Shown piece by piece: positions 17,493 through 26,516 of a DNA stretch of 64,000 bases. The notes under the pieces are model-generated. The model saw only the letters and a program-made list of their open reading frames with translations. It did not search any database and had not been told where the DNA came from. The stretch spans positions 134,122 to 198,121 of the forward strand of contig CAWGET010000007.1 in NCBI GenBank assembly GCA_963821715.1. Reading direction: 5' to 3'. This DNA comes from CAWGET01 sp963821715. Its GTDB lineage: Bacteria > Bacteroidota > Ignavibacteria > Ignavibacteriales > Melioribacteraceae. Numbering within the stretch: position 1 is the stretch's first letter; every line of letters begins with the position of its first letter. A program made the translations under genes and the position numbers.

Positions 17493-17546
17493 AATTACAT
17501 TCATGTGCTTTAGCTCAAACTAATTTTCCGGTCTCTCGTCTTGCAT

Positions 17547-18461
17547 CTAGACTCTAGCATCTAGCTTCTCGCTTCCGGCCCCAAAAACTTCTGCCGCAGC
17601 TTTGATATGTTCATAAGTTGTGCCGCAGCATCCTCCTATATAATTTACTCCGAGTTCCAAAACATTCTTTACAAATATTTTAAATTGTTCCGGACCCTCC
17701 TCATAAACCATCTTTCCGTCTTTCAAGACTGGAAGACCCGCATTGGGCTGAACTAATACAGGCAATGAAGTCGATTTTCGAATTTCTTTTGCCGCTTCAA
17801 ACATATCGGAAAATCCCTGTCCACAATTCGAGCCGATAAAATCAGCGCCGGTTTCTTCCAATCGTACTGAAACATCTTTCGGACTTTCACCAAAGCTTGT
17901 GCTGATTCCTGCCGGCGTTTTATTGTAAGTGATAGAAACACCAATTACTTTTGCTCCGGAATTTTTAGCTGCTTTAAGAGCTATAAGCGCTTCATCGAGC
18001 GATATCATTGTTTCGATTAATATCAATTCAATACCCGCATCCACCAGATAATTAATTTGTTCCGAAAAAACATCGCCCGCTTCTTGTTCCGAAACCGTTC
18101 CGAAGGGTTCTATCAGACTTCCTAATGGACCAACCGAACCGGCTGCATATACTTTGTCTCCGGCAGCTTCTAATGCTATCTCGGCCGCTCGTTTATTAAC
18201 AAATTCAACTTTATCCAATAGTTCCGTATTTTCTAGTCTTTTCCGGTTTCCTCCAAATGTATTCGTTTCAATAACATTTGATCCGGCATCAATATATTTT
18301 CTGTGAATAGATTTAAGAATTTCAGGATTTTCAAGGTTAATTATTTCCGGGGGATTAGCTTTTTTTACGCCGGAACTTTGAATCGAAGTTCCCATTGCGC
18401 CATCAAATAAAAGAGGGCTTTGTGAAAGAAAATCATTCAATAGTTTAATTTTTGTGTTCAT
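17547..18461 (-). CDS. Homocysteine S-methyltransferase
   Basis: 304 residues, a single Pfam S-methyl_trans domain without the cobalamin and folate domains of MetH. Motifs: FDGAMGTSIQ, 'IETNTFGGNR', GSVGPLG, ETMISLDEA and GSNCGQG with C213, then YIGGCCGTT with C278 and C279, the three zinc-binding cysteines. Family members transfer methyl groups from S-methylmethionine, betaine or a partner to homocysteine, making methionine; free-standing versions may also work as the N-terminal half of a split MetH. No partner is adjacent. It is convergent with the dehydrogenase gene and divergent from the outer-membrane protein gene at 18584. Confidence 0.88.
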   Translation of the reverse strand: MNTKIKLLNDFLSQSPLLFDGAMGTSIQSSGVKKANPPEIINLENPEILKSIHRKYIDAGSNVIETNTFGGNRKRLENTELLDKVEFVNKRAAEIALEAAGDKVYAAGSVGPLGSLIEPFGTVSEQEAGDVFSEQINYLVDAGIELILIETMISLDEALIALKAAKNSGAKVIGVSITYNKTPAGISTSFGESPKDVSVRLEETGADFIGSNCGQGFSDMFEAAKEIRKSTSLPVLVQPNAGLPVLKDGKMVYEEGPEQFKIFVKNVLELGVNYIGGCCGTTYEHIKAAAEVFGAGSEKLDARV

Positions 18462-18583
18462 AACATTATTTCGATTTATTTGTTGGTTTTATAAAATTTA
18501 AATACGTACATTAAAATTTAAAGTTATTCTGAAGTAGGGCACTTCTCAATTCTTATAATATAGGAAATTCGGAAATCAAAATA

Positions 18584-19039
18584 ATGAAAAACATTCTGCT
18601 TCTTGCACTCTTCCTGTTTTGTTTTATCTCCGTGAACGCGCAGAATCAATTCGGCGCGGGTATAATTTTAGGAGAACCTACAGGGTTGAGCTTTAAATAT
18701 AAAATTAATGGTTCAAATTCCTTTGAATTCGGATTCGGTGAATCGGCAATACGCAATCAACACAGAAATTATTATTTTTTAGATTACCAGTTTGGGATAA
18801 ACAATCTAATGAATTTTAAAGGAAGAGAAACTGTTTACGCCGGAATTGGGATTCAACACATCACCAAAGGTGTGGCTAACGATCTCACTTGGGGAATGCG
18901 CGGAGTAATGGGGGTTGAATATATGATCGACTCTCTCCCGGTCGATATTTTTTCCGAAGTCTCTTACGTAGTTAAGTTCGCCTCCGAATTTAATCCATCC
19001 TACACAATAGTTATCGGCAGCCGATTTTATTTTAATTGA
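18584..19039 (+). CDS. Small outer-membrane beta-barrel-like protein
   Basis: 151 residues. The signal peptide is residues 1-19 (MKNILLLALFLFCFISVNA, with cleavage before QNQF). The mature protein alternates polar and aromatic residues in short strands (FGAGIILGEPTGLSFKY, NSFEFGFG, YYFLDYQFGI, VYAGIGIQHI, MGVEYMI, VDIFSEVSYVV) and ends in YTIVIGSRFYFN, a strand with terminal aromatics typical of barrels inserted by BamA. It has about eight strands. I do not recognise a named family and assign no function. It lies 48 bp before the mhqO-like gene on the same strand. Confidence 0.6.
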   Translation: MKNILLLALFLFCFISVNAQNQFGAGIILGEPTGLSFKYKINGSNSFEFGFGESAIRNQHRNYYFLDYQFGINNLMNFKGRETVYAGIGIQHITKGVANDLTWGMRGVMGVEYMIDSLPVDIFSEVSYVVKFASEFNPSYTIVIGSRFYFN

Positions 19040-19087
19040 ATTATTTTCGCCGGATGTTTGTTTTTACCTAAAACCGGAGAGGAAATC

Positions 19088-20023
19088 TTGGAAAATAAAA
19101 TTCTTGGAATACATCACATCACAGCGTTAGCATCTGAACCGCAAAAAAATTACAATTTTTACACGAAAATCCTTGGATTAAGGATGGTTAAAAAAACAGT
19201 CAATTTTGACGCGCCGGACGTTTATCATCTTTATTACGGAGATAAAAAAGGAACTCCTGGCACGAATTTAACTTTTTTCCCGTTTCCAGATGCGACTAGA
19301 GGGAAAAGAGGAGTCGGTGAAATAAACAAAATAATCTTTAGAATTCCAGCAAACAGTCTCGAATATTGGATAGACCGTATTACAAGTTTTAATATTTCAT
19401 TTAGTATGACACATAGAAACGTTGAAAGAGGAATCGAATTTTTGGACCCGGATGGAATGCTACTAGAATTAAGAGAGAACGAGGATAGTGTAAGTTTGGA
19501 ATATTGGGAAGATAGTCCGGTTCCTCAAAAATATTTTATTTCTAATTTCCTCGGCGTAAAAATTCTGATTCAAAATAGAGAGAAAACATCCAAAGTATTG
19601 ACCGACTTGTTAGGATTTGAATCTGAAAAATCCGAATCAGGAAATATATTTACTGTTGAAACAGATCAGGGAATTCAAATTATTGAACTTGAAGAACGAA
19701 AAGATCTACCCAATGCCAGGATTTCAGCCGGATCGGTTCATCACATCGCCTGGAGAACCAAAAATAAAAACGAGCAGTCCGAATGGAGAAGGAAAGTAAT
19801 AGATTTTGATCTGCATTCAACTCAAATAATTGATCGACAATATTTTGACTCAATATATTTCCGGGAACCCGGCGGAGTTTTATTTGAAATAGCGACTGAC
19901 GAACCTGGATTTCTAATTGATGAAAAGATTGAGGATTTAGGCAAGTCTTTGAAACTTCCTCCCCAATATGAAGAACAGAGGAAGATGATCGAATCTGTTC
20001 TACCGGAGCTTGTTCAAAAATGA
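19088..20023 (+). CDS. Ring-cleaving dioxygenase, VOC superfamily (MhqO-like)
   Basis: 311 residues from TTG 19088, chosen because GGAGAGG (19076-19082) is 5 bp upstream and the protein then begins MENKILGIHHITA, as in MhqO. An upstream TTG at 19058 adds unrelated residues. Two tandem VOC modules: GIHHITAL and GTNLTFFPFPDA in the first, GSVHHIAWRT and REPGGVLFEIATDEPGF in the second. The two His and the Glu supply a 2-His-1-carboxylate metal site. B. subtilis MhqO is implicated in cleavage of hydroquinones and resistance to quinones and diamide. It overlaps the next gene by 4 bp, so the pair is translated together. Confidence 0.85.
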   Translation: MENKILGIHHITALASEPQKNYNFYTKILGLRMVKKTVNFDAPDVYHLYYGDKKGTPGTNLTFFPFPDATRGKRGVGEINKIIFRIPANSLEYWIDRITSFNISFSMTHRNVERGIEFLDPDGMLLELRENEDSVSLEYWEDSPVPQKYFISNFLGVKILIQNREKTSKVLTDLLGFESEKSESGNIFTVETDQGIQIIELEERKDLPNARISAGSVHHIAWRTKNKNEQSEWRRKVIDFDLHSTQIIDRQYFDSIYFREPGGVLFEIATDEPGFLIDEKIEDLGKSLKLPPQYEEQRKMIESVLPELVQK

Positions 20024-20649
20024 TCGAAATGCAAAATGTAAAACTTCAAGGCAACCTCAAAGCTCCATCAAAAGCAATGGTAATGATTCACGGCCGGGGC
20101 GCCAACGCAGATGATATTTTATCACTTTCAGAATATTTTAACGTTGACGATATTCTTTATGCAGCTCCGCAATCTGAAAACAATTCCTGGTATCCTTATA
20201 GTTTTCTAAATCCCGTAGAAGATAACGAGCCTTATTTATCAAAGGCGCTGGACTTGATCGATTCAATATTTGCGGAATTGAATGAGAAAGGGATTTCGAA
20301 TGAGAATATATTTATTCTCGGTTTTTCACAAGGCGCTTGTCTAGGTCTCGAATATGCCGCAAGAAAAGCGCAGAGATTTTTTGGAATTGCGGCTTTAAGC
20401 GGAGGTTTGATAGGCAGAGAGATAAATACTAAAAATTATAAAAGCAATTTTTTCGAAACTCCAATTTTTATCGGATGCTCAGATGATGATCCTCATATTC
20501 CAATGTATAGATTGAGGGAAACAGAAAAGATTTTAAAAGCATTGAAAGCGAACGTAAATCTAAAAATTTATGAAGGAATTGGTCATACAGTTATACAGGA
20601 AGAGATTGATATTATAAACCATATTTTAAGCACAAACAGATTTTCATAA
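20020..20649 (+). CDS. Alpha/beta hydrolase, phospholipase/carboxylesterase family (MhqD-like)
   Basis: 209 residues. MVMIHGRGANADDIL (oxyanion HGxG region), 'YAAPQSENNSWYP', the nucleophile elbow GFSQGAC with S103, GCSDDDPHIP with the acidic residue, and EGIGHTV with the catalytic His. Length and motifs match the carboxylesterase/phospholipase group containing B. subtilis MhqD, whose gene is also partnered with mhqO in quinone and catechol stress resistance. The ATGA overlap with the dioxygenase gene supports a shared pathway, with ring cleavage followed by hydrolysis of a product. No MarR/MhqR-type regulator is adjacent. Confidence 0.82.
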   Translation: MIEMQNVKLQGNLKAPSKAMVMIHGRGANADDILSLSEYFNVDDILYAAPQSENNSWYPYSFLNPVEDNEPYLSKALDLIDSIFAELNEKGISNENIFILGFSQGACLGLEYAARKAQRFFGIAALSGGLIGREINTKNYKSNFFETPIFIGCSDDDPHIPMYRLRETEKILKALKANVNLKIYEGIGHTVIQEEIDIINHILSTNRFS

Positions 20650-20807
20650 TAACAACTTCATCACGGTTGTATTCTACCAATTTATATTTCAGATTAAGAA
20701 TAAAGTAAGTTAAAGAAATACTTAGGAATGGAGTTTCCTCTTTAAAAAATAAACTATCGCCTTTTTCTTTTTAAATAAGAATTATTATCTTCAATCTATA
20801 CGAGGGC

Positions 20808-21134
20808 ATGAAGTTTATGATTCTAAATTCATTTTCGATTATCGGACTTATATTATTAGCGGCGCTCGGTATAACGCTTCTTCTGATAGCGTTTTGGAAA
20901 GCGCTCCGGATAAAAATTAAAACGCCGCATTCATGGAATTCCTATCGATTCGGATATGTAACTTATTCTCTTATCTTCCTCGCGTTCGATATGGAAATGA
21001 TTTTCATGTATCCATGGGCAGTTGTGTTCGCCGATATCGGAATGAAAGCTTTTCTCGATATGTTTGTTTTCATTGCAATCCTGTCTTCCGGCATCGCATA
21101 TTCCTGGGGAATGGGAGGATTGAAGTGGGAATGA
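20808..21134 (+). CDS. nuoA: Complex I subunit NuoA, short-loop variant
   Basis: 108 residues, three membrane helices. TM2 keeps the acidic FDMEMIFMYPWAV block of NuoA. The TM1-TM2 loop, which in ordinary NuoA is long and carries an E-C-G/S-G-D motif contacting the quinone module, is cut to LRIKIKTPHSWNSYRFG. ATG 20808 is used; ATG 20817 (MILNSF) is better spaced from GAGGG and could be the true start. It is the first gene of a seven-gene membrane-arm cluster and overlaps nuoH by 4 bp. No nuoB, nuoC or nuoD follows, which is where they lie in typical operons. Confidence 0.85.
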   Translation: MKFMILNSFSIIGLILLAALGITLLLIAFWKALRIKIKTPHSWNSYRFGYVTYSLIFLAFDMEMIFMYPWAVVFADIGMKAFLDMFVFIAILSSGIAYSWGMGGLKWE

Positions 21135-22024
21135 TCTCCGGCGCGATTATAACTTTTCTCATTCTTTTTTCCGGCGCTGCGGTAACGCATCTCATCGAAA
21201 CGCGTTTCTTCCCAAGTTCTGAACCAGGTCCGGCGTCAAAATTAAATTTCAAAAAAGATTACCATATTAATCATACTGATAGATGGCTTTATCATTCAGC
21301 GCCTTTTGTTGCGTTCATCGGCGTAGCGATGGCGGCGGCCGTTATTCCGCTTAATAAAGATTTTATCGGGTCGGATGTAAACATCGGCCTTTTCTACTTT
21401 ATCGTTGTAGTCGATTTTGTTGTTCTCGGAATTTCGCTCGGAGGCTGGGGCGCAAATACTCCAAACTCAGTCGAAACATATTACAGAATTGTAGCTCAGT
21501 TAGTAGCGTATGTCGTCCCGCTTGGTATGGCGATCATCGGACCGATAATGATGGCGCGTTCGATGAGCGTTCAAAATATCATCGCCTCTCAATCATCGCT
21601 ATGGTTTATTGTATCACAGCCTCTAGGCTTTGCGCTTTACATTGTTTGCGCTTTGATGCAAAGTTACCGGGCGCCTTTTCTGGAACCGTTTGCGGAGAAT
21701 AACGAAAAAGGATTTATCAATTTTTACGGCGGATGGAAAGCGCTTCTTTGGCGGATTTCGTTATCGGGAGTTTTATTCGTCATTGCCGCAATGGGCGCAA
21801 TTTTATTTTTGGGAGGATGGAACGGACCATTTTTGCCGGGCAGTGTTTGGATGATTTTAAAAATTATTTTTATGATTTTCTTAATGCTGTTTGTCGGAAG
21901 AAAAACAAAAAAATTATCCACCGCAAAAATGCTGGAAATATCCTGGAAATATCTAATCCCGATCGGGCTGCTAAATGTTTTGGTAGTTGGAGGATTAATT
22001 TTATTGGGAGTTGGAGGAAAATGA
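21131..22024 (+). CDS. nuoH: Complex I subunit NuoH, divergent
   Basis: 297 residues from ATG 21131, which overlaps the nuoA stop; the same frame is open upstream but is the shadow of nuoA. About eight helices. Recognisable NuoH blocks are LGGWGANT, 'YRIVAQLVAYVVPLG', WFIVSQPLGFALY and 'ALMQSYRAPFLEPFAENNE', then ATLFLGGW-like AILFLGGWNGPFLPG. Compared with remembered NuoH sequences, several charged residues are missing: 'AQMISYE' reads AQLVAYV, 'ALAETNRAPFDLPEAE' reads ALMQSYRAPFLEPFAE, and the early quinone-site stretch RxQxRxGPNxVG is replaced. It should sit where quinone chemistry couples to pumping. No nuoI follows. Confidence 0.83.
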   Translation: MISGAIITFLILFSGAAVTHLIETRFFPSSEPGPASKLNFKKDYHINHTDRWLYHSAPFVAFIGVAMAAAVIPLNKDFIGSDVNIGLFYFIVVVDFVVLGISLGGWGANTPNSVETYYRIVAQLVAYVVPLGMAIIGPIMMARSMSVQNIIASQSSLWFIVSQPLGFALYIVCALMQSYRAPFLEPFAENNEKGFINFYGGWKALLWRISLSGVLFVIAAMGAILFLGGWNGPFLPGSVWMILKIIFMIFLMLFVGRKTKKLSTAKMLEISWKYLIPIGLLNVLVVGGLILLGVGGK

Positions 22025-22755
22025 ACATTTCGCCGATCGCTGAAATATTCGCATTTTCTATTTTCGCTTTCATCTCAATAGCTGGCGCAATCGGAATGAC
22101 CACAACGATGAGTATGTTCCGAAGCGGAATATTTTTAATGGCTTCTTTCATTGGAGTTGCCGGACTATTTATTTTACTATCCGCGGATTTGCTCGGACTT
22201 CTGCAAGTGATGATGTATATCGGCGGCATGCTTGTGATGATATTATTTATGGTTCTCTTTTCTCACGATCCCGGAGGTGATATGATGGCTAAAATGGATA
22301 TGCCTTTTCTTGAACGATGGTTCAGTAAAGGATTATTGCCGGACGAAAAAGAAGAGGACAACGGAGGAATGGACGGAATGATGGACATGTCGATGTTTAC
22401 TTCGTTAAAAAAATATGCTGCTTTTATTGCCGTTTCGGTTTTTCTTTTGCTGCTTATCCTGATATTATTTTCAAATTGGAATATCTCCACGAAAATTCCA
22501 AATCAAGATTCTCCCAAAATGATTGGTGAACTTTTAATGGGAAAATATATGATGACTTTTGAAGGCGCCGGATTGATGATCCTGCTCGGAATATTCGGAG
22601 CTATTTATTTATCGCGCGTTTCCGGTCATCACGATTCAACCGAACGCGGAGCGGCCACCGCTGTAAACGAAGACCCCGTAAATATTGCCAATGAAAATAT
22701 TGAACCATATTTCAAAATTAATATCGACGAATTAAAAAAAGAAGAATCCGAATGA
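22021..22755 (+). CDS. nuoJ: Complex I subunit NuoJ
   Basis: 244 residues from ATG 22021, overlapping the nuoH stop by 4 bp. Five helices. TM3 shows LLQVMMYIGGMLVMILFMV, corresponding to the YVGAxxVL pi-bulge helix that changes shape during turnover. A cytoplasmic Met/Asp-rich insertion (GGDMMAKMDMPFLERWFSKG...GMDGMMDMSMF) lies between TM3 and TM4 and is longer than in many NuoJ proteins. The C-terminal 60 residues after the last helix are polar. It overlaps nuoK by 4 bp. The TM3 helix is well conserved, unlike the NuoA loop and NuoH. Confidence 0.88.
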   Translation: MNISPIAEIFAFSIFAFISIAGAIGMTTTMSMFRSGIFLMASFIGVAGLFILLSADLLGLLQVMMYIGGMLVMILFMVLFSHDPGGDMMAKMDMPFLERWFSKGLLPDEKEEDNGGMDGMMDMSMFTSLKKYAAFIAVSVFLLLLILILFSNWNISTKIPNQDSPKMIGELLMGKYMMTFEGAGLMILLGIFGAIYLSRVSGHHDSTERGAATAVNEDPVNIANENIEPYFKINIDELKKEESE

Positions 22756-23063
22756 CTGTTTCGCTCAATGTATATTTAATTATTTCCGCAGTTCTGTTCT
22801 CGACCGGAATTTATGCTGTTCTGGCTCAGAGATCCGCGGTTATGGTTTTGATGGGCGTAGAACTTTTGCTGAACGCAGTCGGATTAAATATTGTTGCATT
22901 CTGGCGGTTCATTCAGCCGGGCGATTATTCGGCTCAAATATTTTTAATTGTAATTGTTACTATCGGCGCTGTCGAAATGGCGATCGGACTTGCAATAATG
23001 ATGATGCTTTACAGAAACAGAAAAACCGTTCAAGTAGATAAATACAAGGAATTGAAGGGATGA
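22752..23063 (+). CDS. nuoK: Complex I subunit NuoK
   Basis: 103 residues, three helices, the usual NuoK size. The two intramembrane glutamates of the E-channel are present: E37 in LMGVELLLNAVGLN and E75 in TIGAVEMAIGLA, equivalent to E. coli E36 and E72. The start overlaps the nuoJ stop and its own stop overlaps nuoL, each by 4 bp. A standard member of the antiporter-like module. Confidence 0.93.
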   Translation: MTVSLNVYLIISAVLFSTGIYAVLAQRSAVMVLMGVELLLNAVGLNIVAFWRFIQPGDYSAQIFLIVIVTIGAVEMAIGLAIMMMLYRNRKTVQVDKYKELKG

Positions 23064-24982
23064 ATATTTTACTTCTCCTAATTCCGATTATTCCTTTTTC
23101 CGCTGCGTTAATAATTTTCTTAATGAAAAGAAATAATCATACTTTGTCCGGAATCGTGGCAACGCTTTCGTTTCTTATATCGTTAATTTTGACTGCATTT
23201 TTGTTTGATGAAGAATTGAAACTTAGCATCGAATTATTCGCAGTCGGAAATTATCAAATTGAAATAGGTTTATCGCTCGACGGGCTTTCCTGGATTATGT
23301 CGATGATAGTCACGTTTATCGGAACGCTGGTTTCAGTTTATTCCATCGGGTATATGAAAGGATGTAAGTGCAATTATTTTGCGATCTCTTCCTTTTTCAT
23401 CGGTTCGATGCTGACTTTGGTTCTCTCCTCATCATTCATTTTGATGTTTGCCGCTTGGGAATTTGTCGGACTTGCATCTTTTATGTTGATCGGTTTTTGG
23501 TATGCGCGTGATGATTCACGGTTCGCCGCTCGCAAAGCATTTCTGATGACGCGCATAGGCGACGCCGGATTTTTATTGGCAATGCTTTTTATATTTACCG
23601 CAACAGGAAGTTTAGACATTCAGAATTTTCTTCAATCAACTTTTTCACACTATCAAATAAACTTGATTGCTATATTTTTTCTTGTTGCTGCTTTGGGCAA
23701 AAGTGCTCAGCTTCCTTTTAGCGCCTGGCTTCCGGCGGCGATGGCGGGTCCTACTCCCGTTTCGGCTCTAATCCATTCTGCCACAATGGTTGCCGCAGGC
23801 GTCTATCTGATAGCAAGAATTTTTCCGGTATTTGAGCTTTCATATGTGGCAATGAATTTAGTTTTATATGTCGGAGGCTTTACTGCTTTTTGCGCGGCAA
23901 TTATTGCCGCAACCCGTATAGATTTCAAAAAGGTTCTAGCATGGTCAACCATTTCGCAATTGGGCGAAATGTTTTTTGTCCTCGGACTCGGTGGCGCGCT
24001 TGCCGCTATATTTCATCTTGCGGCGCATGCCGTTTTTAAATCGGCTTTGTTCCTTACAGCCGGCGCTATAAGTCACGCCACCGGAACGCGGAAGATTGAT
24101 GAACTCGGCGGACTGCTGAAAAAAATGCCGGTAGTATTTGCAATATTTATGATAAGCGCTTTGTCGCTCGCAGGTTTTCCGCCGTTTGCAGGATTCTGGA
24201 GCGAAGAAGAAATTTTGGCTGACGCATTTGGTCATAGTTTATTGCCCGGATTATTTATGCTTCTTCTTATTTTTCTCGCCGGTATTTATATCTCGCGCGC
24301 AGGCTATACAATCTTCGGAAAATGGAATGGAATGAAGAATCCAGAAGCAGAAAAAAATTCTAAATTAATTTTAGCTCCAATGGCTCTGCTTGCTTTAACC
24401 GCGATTGTAATTGGAATTGTTTTAAAGTTTTATCTCCCGGAAATTTTATCCTTCAAAAAAGAATATCATCTAGGATGGACCTGGAGAAGCGCGGCAATTA
24501 TTGTGAGCTTCCTGGGATTACTTTCAGGATCGGTTTGGGTAAGGATATATGGAGCTAAACCTTTGTTTGAATCTGCCGGATTATTTATTCTAAAAGGAGT
24601 CAATGGTGTTGTAAAAGAAACCGCCGTTTTGTTTGCATATGTTTCCGATGTAGTCGAAAAAATTGAATCAGGTTTTGATACCGCTGCCAGGCTAATAGAC
24701 AAAAAGATTTTTGTGATTTCAAATGCGGCAGAAAGTGCAGAATATTTATTAAATGCTTCTGCGGAGAATCTGAGCGCTGCTTCATTATCCGCCGCAAAAT
24801 TTACCGACGATTTTGAAATATACGGATTTGAACAGGGTACAGATGATTTTACAGATTCAATTTCACGAGGATCCCTTAAATTAAAATCTATTCAGGGCGG
24901 AAAGATTTTTGTATATCTGCTCGGTTTAGTAATCTGGTTTATTGCAGTTTCAATAAGCGCTGTATTAATTTTAATTAATTAA
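23060..24982 (+). CDS. nuoL: Complex I antiporter-like subunit NuoL
   Basis: 640 residues. The TM5 glutamate is present in WEFVGLASFMLIGFW and the TM7 lysine in ALGKSAQLPFSAWLP, followed by AMAGPTPVSALIHSATMV, so the proton-path charges look intact. 'SLAGFPPFAGFWSEEEIL' is the TM12 region. The last 120 residues contain the long lateral helix that braces the membrane arm, here rich in Ala, Ser and Asn (AESAEYLLNASAENLSAAS), then an anchoring membrane helix. It overlaps nuoK and is followed by nuoM after 11 bp. The length is within the normal range for the family. Confidence 0.93.
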   Translation: MNILLLLIPIIPFSAALIIFLMKRNNHTLSGIVATLSFLISLILTAFLFDEELKLSIELFAVGNYQIEIGLSLDGLSWIMSMIVTFIGTLVSVYSIGYMKGCKCNYFAISSFFIGSMLTLVLSSSFILMFAAWEFVGLASFMLIGFWYARDDSRFAARKAFLMTRIGDAGFLLAMLFIFTATGSLDIQNFLQSTFSHYQINLIAIFFLVAALGKSAQLPFSAWLPAAMAGPTPVSALIHSATMVAAGVYLIARIFPVFELSYVAMNLVLYVGGFTAFCAAIIAATRIDFKKVLAWSTISQLGEMFFVLGLGGALAAIFHLAAHAVFKSALFLTAGAISHATGTRKIDELGGLLKKMPVVFAIFMISALSLAGFPPFAGFWSEEEILADAFGHSLLPGLFMLLLIFLAGIYISRAGYTIFGKWNGMKNPEAEKNSKLILAPMALLALTAIVIGIVLKFYLPEILSFKKEYHLGWTWRSAAIIVSFLGLLSGSVWVRIYGAKPLFESAGLFILKGVNGVVKETAVLFAYVSDVVEKIESGFDTAARLIDKKIFVISNAAESAEYLLNASAENLSAASLSAAKFTDDFEIYGFEQGTDDFTDSISRGSLKLKSIQGGKIFVYLLGLVIWFIAVSISAVLILIN

Positions 24983-24993
24983 AAGAACATAAA

Positions 24994-26469
24994 ATGCTGA
25001 ACATAATAATATTCATACCACTGATCTTTGGAATTATTATTCTCTTTTTGCAGAAAGAGAACGGAGCCGGCATCCGAATCACCGCTTTTATAGGGACGCT
25101 TATAAATTTTATCCTTTCTCTAGTTCTGCTTTTTTCATTTGATACCGGCGCAAACGGTTTGCAGTTTGAATATCAGAACGAGTGGATCCCTTCCATCGGC
25201 GCGAGTTATCATATCGGGATTGACGGAATTTCCTTACCAATAATATTACTAACCAATCTGCTGATGCTGTGCACAGCGTTTTATGTAATCAAAAATTTTG
25301 AGAAGCCGAAGGAACACGCTTTTCTATTTTTACTGATGCAGACCGGGTTGCTCGGTCTGTTTTCTTCGCAAGATCTTTTACTCTTCTATCTTTTCTTTGA
25401 GGTTGGTTTGGTGCCGATGTATTTCATAATCGGGATTTGGGGAAGCGATAACCGGAAATACGCGGCGATGAAATTTTTTATTTACACGCGCGCCGGAAGC
25501 CTTGCAATGCTTCTTTCATTCCTCGCGCTTTATCTTGCCGTGGAGCCGAACACATTTTCAATCGCTGAGATTTCCTCGGCACATCCTTTTGCCGGAAATT
25601 TAACTTCCGGGGGTTTTGTCCTCCTCGGTTTGATGATCGGATTTGGAGTCAAACTTCCGTCGTTTCCTATTCATAACTGGCTACCGGACGCGCACGTTGA
25701 AGCCCCGACTGAAGGAAGCGTAATCCTCGCCGGCATTCAATTGAAGATGGGGGCTTACGGAATAATTAAAATAGCTCTAAATGTGGTTCCGGAAGCGGTA
25801 AAAGAATTCGCCTGGTGGCTGATCTTATTCGCTGTAATCTCGATGATATATTCCGCTCTTGCTGCTCTGGCTCAAAAAGATTTGAAGAGATTGATCGCAT
25901 ATACTTCAATAAATCATATGGCTTACGTTATGCTCGCCGCCGGAGTTTTTGGTCTAGCGGTTCAGTCCTCCGTAAAACAATTAGCGGTAAACGGCGCAGT
26001 TTATCAGATTCTTAGTCACGGAATTTTAACCGGCGGAATGTTTTTTATTATCGGGATGCTTCAGCATCAAGCCGGAACAAGAATCATCAATAAATTCGGC
26101 GGGCTGCTCGGAGTAATTCCTGTATTCAGCGTTCTGCTCGGGCTTCTCGCGTTCGGCTCTTTCGGTCTGCCGGGATTTTCAGGATTCATCTCTGAGTTCC
26201 AGGTGATTGGAGCGGCAGTCGGCGTAAGTGTTACTGTTGCGGTTTTTGTTGTTCTCGGCTTAATTTTGATGACGGCGCTTTATCTAAAAATAATTATTAA
26301 TGTTCTGATGGGAAAGCCGCCTGAAAATATGCCGGAACTTCACGAACTGAATTTAAGAAATAAAACTATCGTCATTGCACTTGTAGCTGTTTCGCTATAT
26401 CTCGGTCTGTTGCCGGGCTTTTTTATTTCAATAATAAACACGGCTTCTGCGGCGCTCGCCGGTTTATAA
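24994..26469 (+). CDS. nuoM: Complex I antiporter-like subunit NuoM
   Basis: 491 residues, 14 helices predicted. TM5 glutamate in YLFFEVGLVPMYFIIGIWG, TM7 lysine in GFGVKLPSFPIHNWLPDAH, TM8 lysine in 'AGIQLKMGAYG', and the QKDLKRLIAYTSINHMAYV block after it. All charges needed for an NuoM proton path appear in place. 'SFGLPGFSGFISEFQ' is TM12. It is separated from nuoN by 47 bp, the largest gap in the cluster. Confidence 0.94.
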   Translation: MLNIIIFIPLIFGIIILFLQKENGAGIRITAFIGTLINFILSLVLLFSFDTGANGLQFEYQNEWIPSIGASYHIGIDGISLPIILLTNLLMLCTAFYVIKNFEKPKEHAFLFLLMQTGLLGLFSSQDLLLFYLFFEVGLVPMYFIIGIWGSDNRKYAAMKFFIYTRAGSLAMLLSFLALYLAVEPNTFSIAEISSAHPFAGNLTSGGFVLLGLMIGFGVKLPSFPIHNWLPDAHVEAPTEGSVILAGIQLKMGAYGIIKIALNVVPEAVKEFAWWLILFAVISMIYSALAALAQKDLKRLIAYTSINHMAYVMLAAGVFGLAVQSSVKQLAVNGAVYQILSHGILTGGMFFIIGMLQHQAGTRIINKFGGLLGVIPVFSVLLGLLAFGSFGLPGFSGFISEFQVIGAAVGVSVTVAVFVVLGLILMTALYLKIIINVLMGKPPENMPELHELNLRNKTIVIALVAVSLYLGLLPGFFISIINTASAALAGL

Positions 26470-26516
26470 ATCTGGAAATTTATGATCAAGAAATTAAATA
26501 ACACGAAAAATTATAG

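Noticed and set aside
20933..21130. N-terminal extension of nuoH
   Set aside because: The extra residues come from reading nuoA in another frame and are polar and Arg-rich; ATG 21131 overlapping the nuoA stop is the real start.
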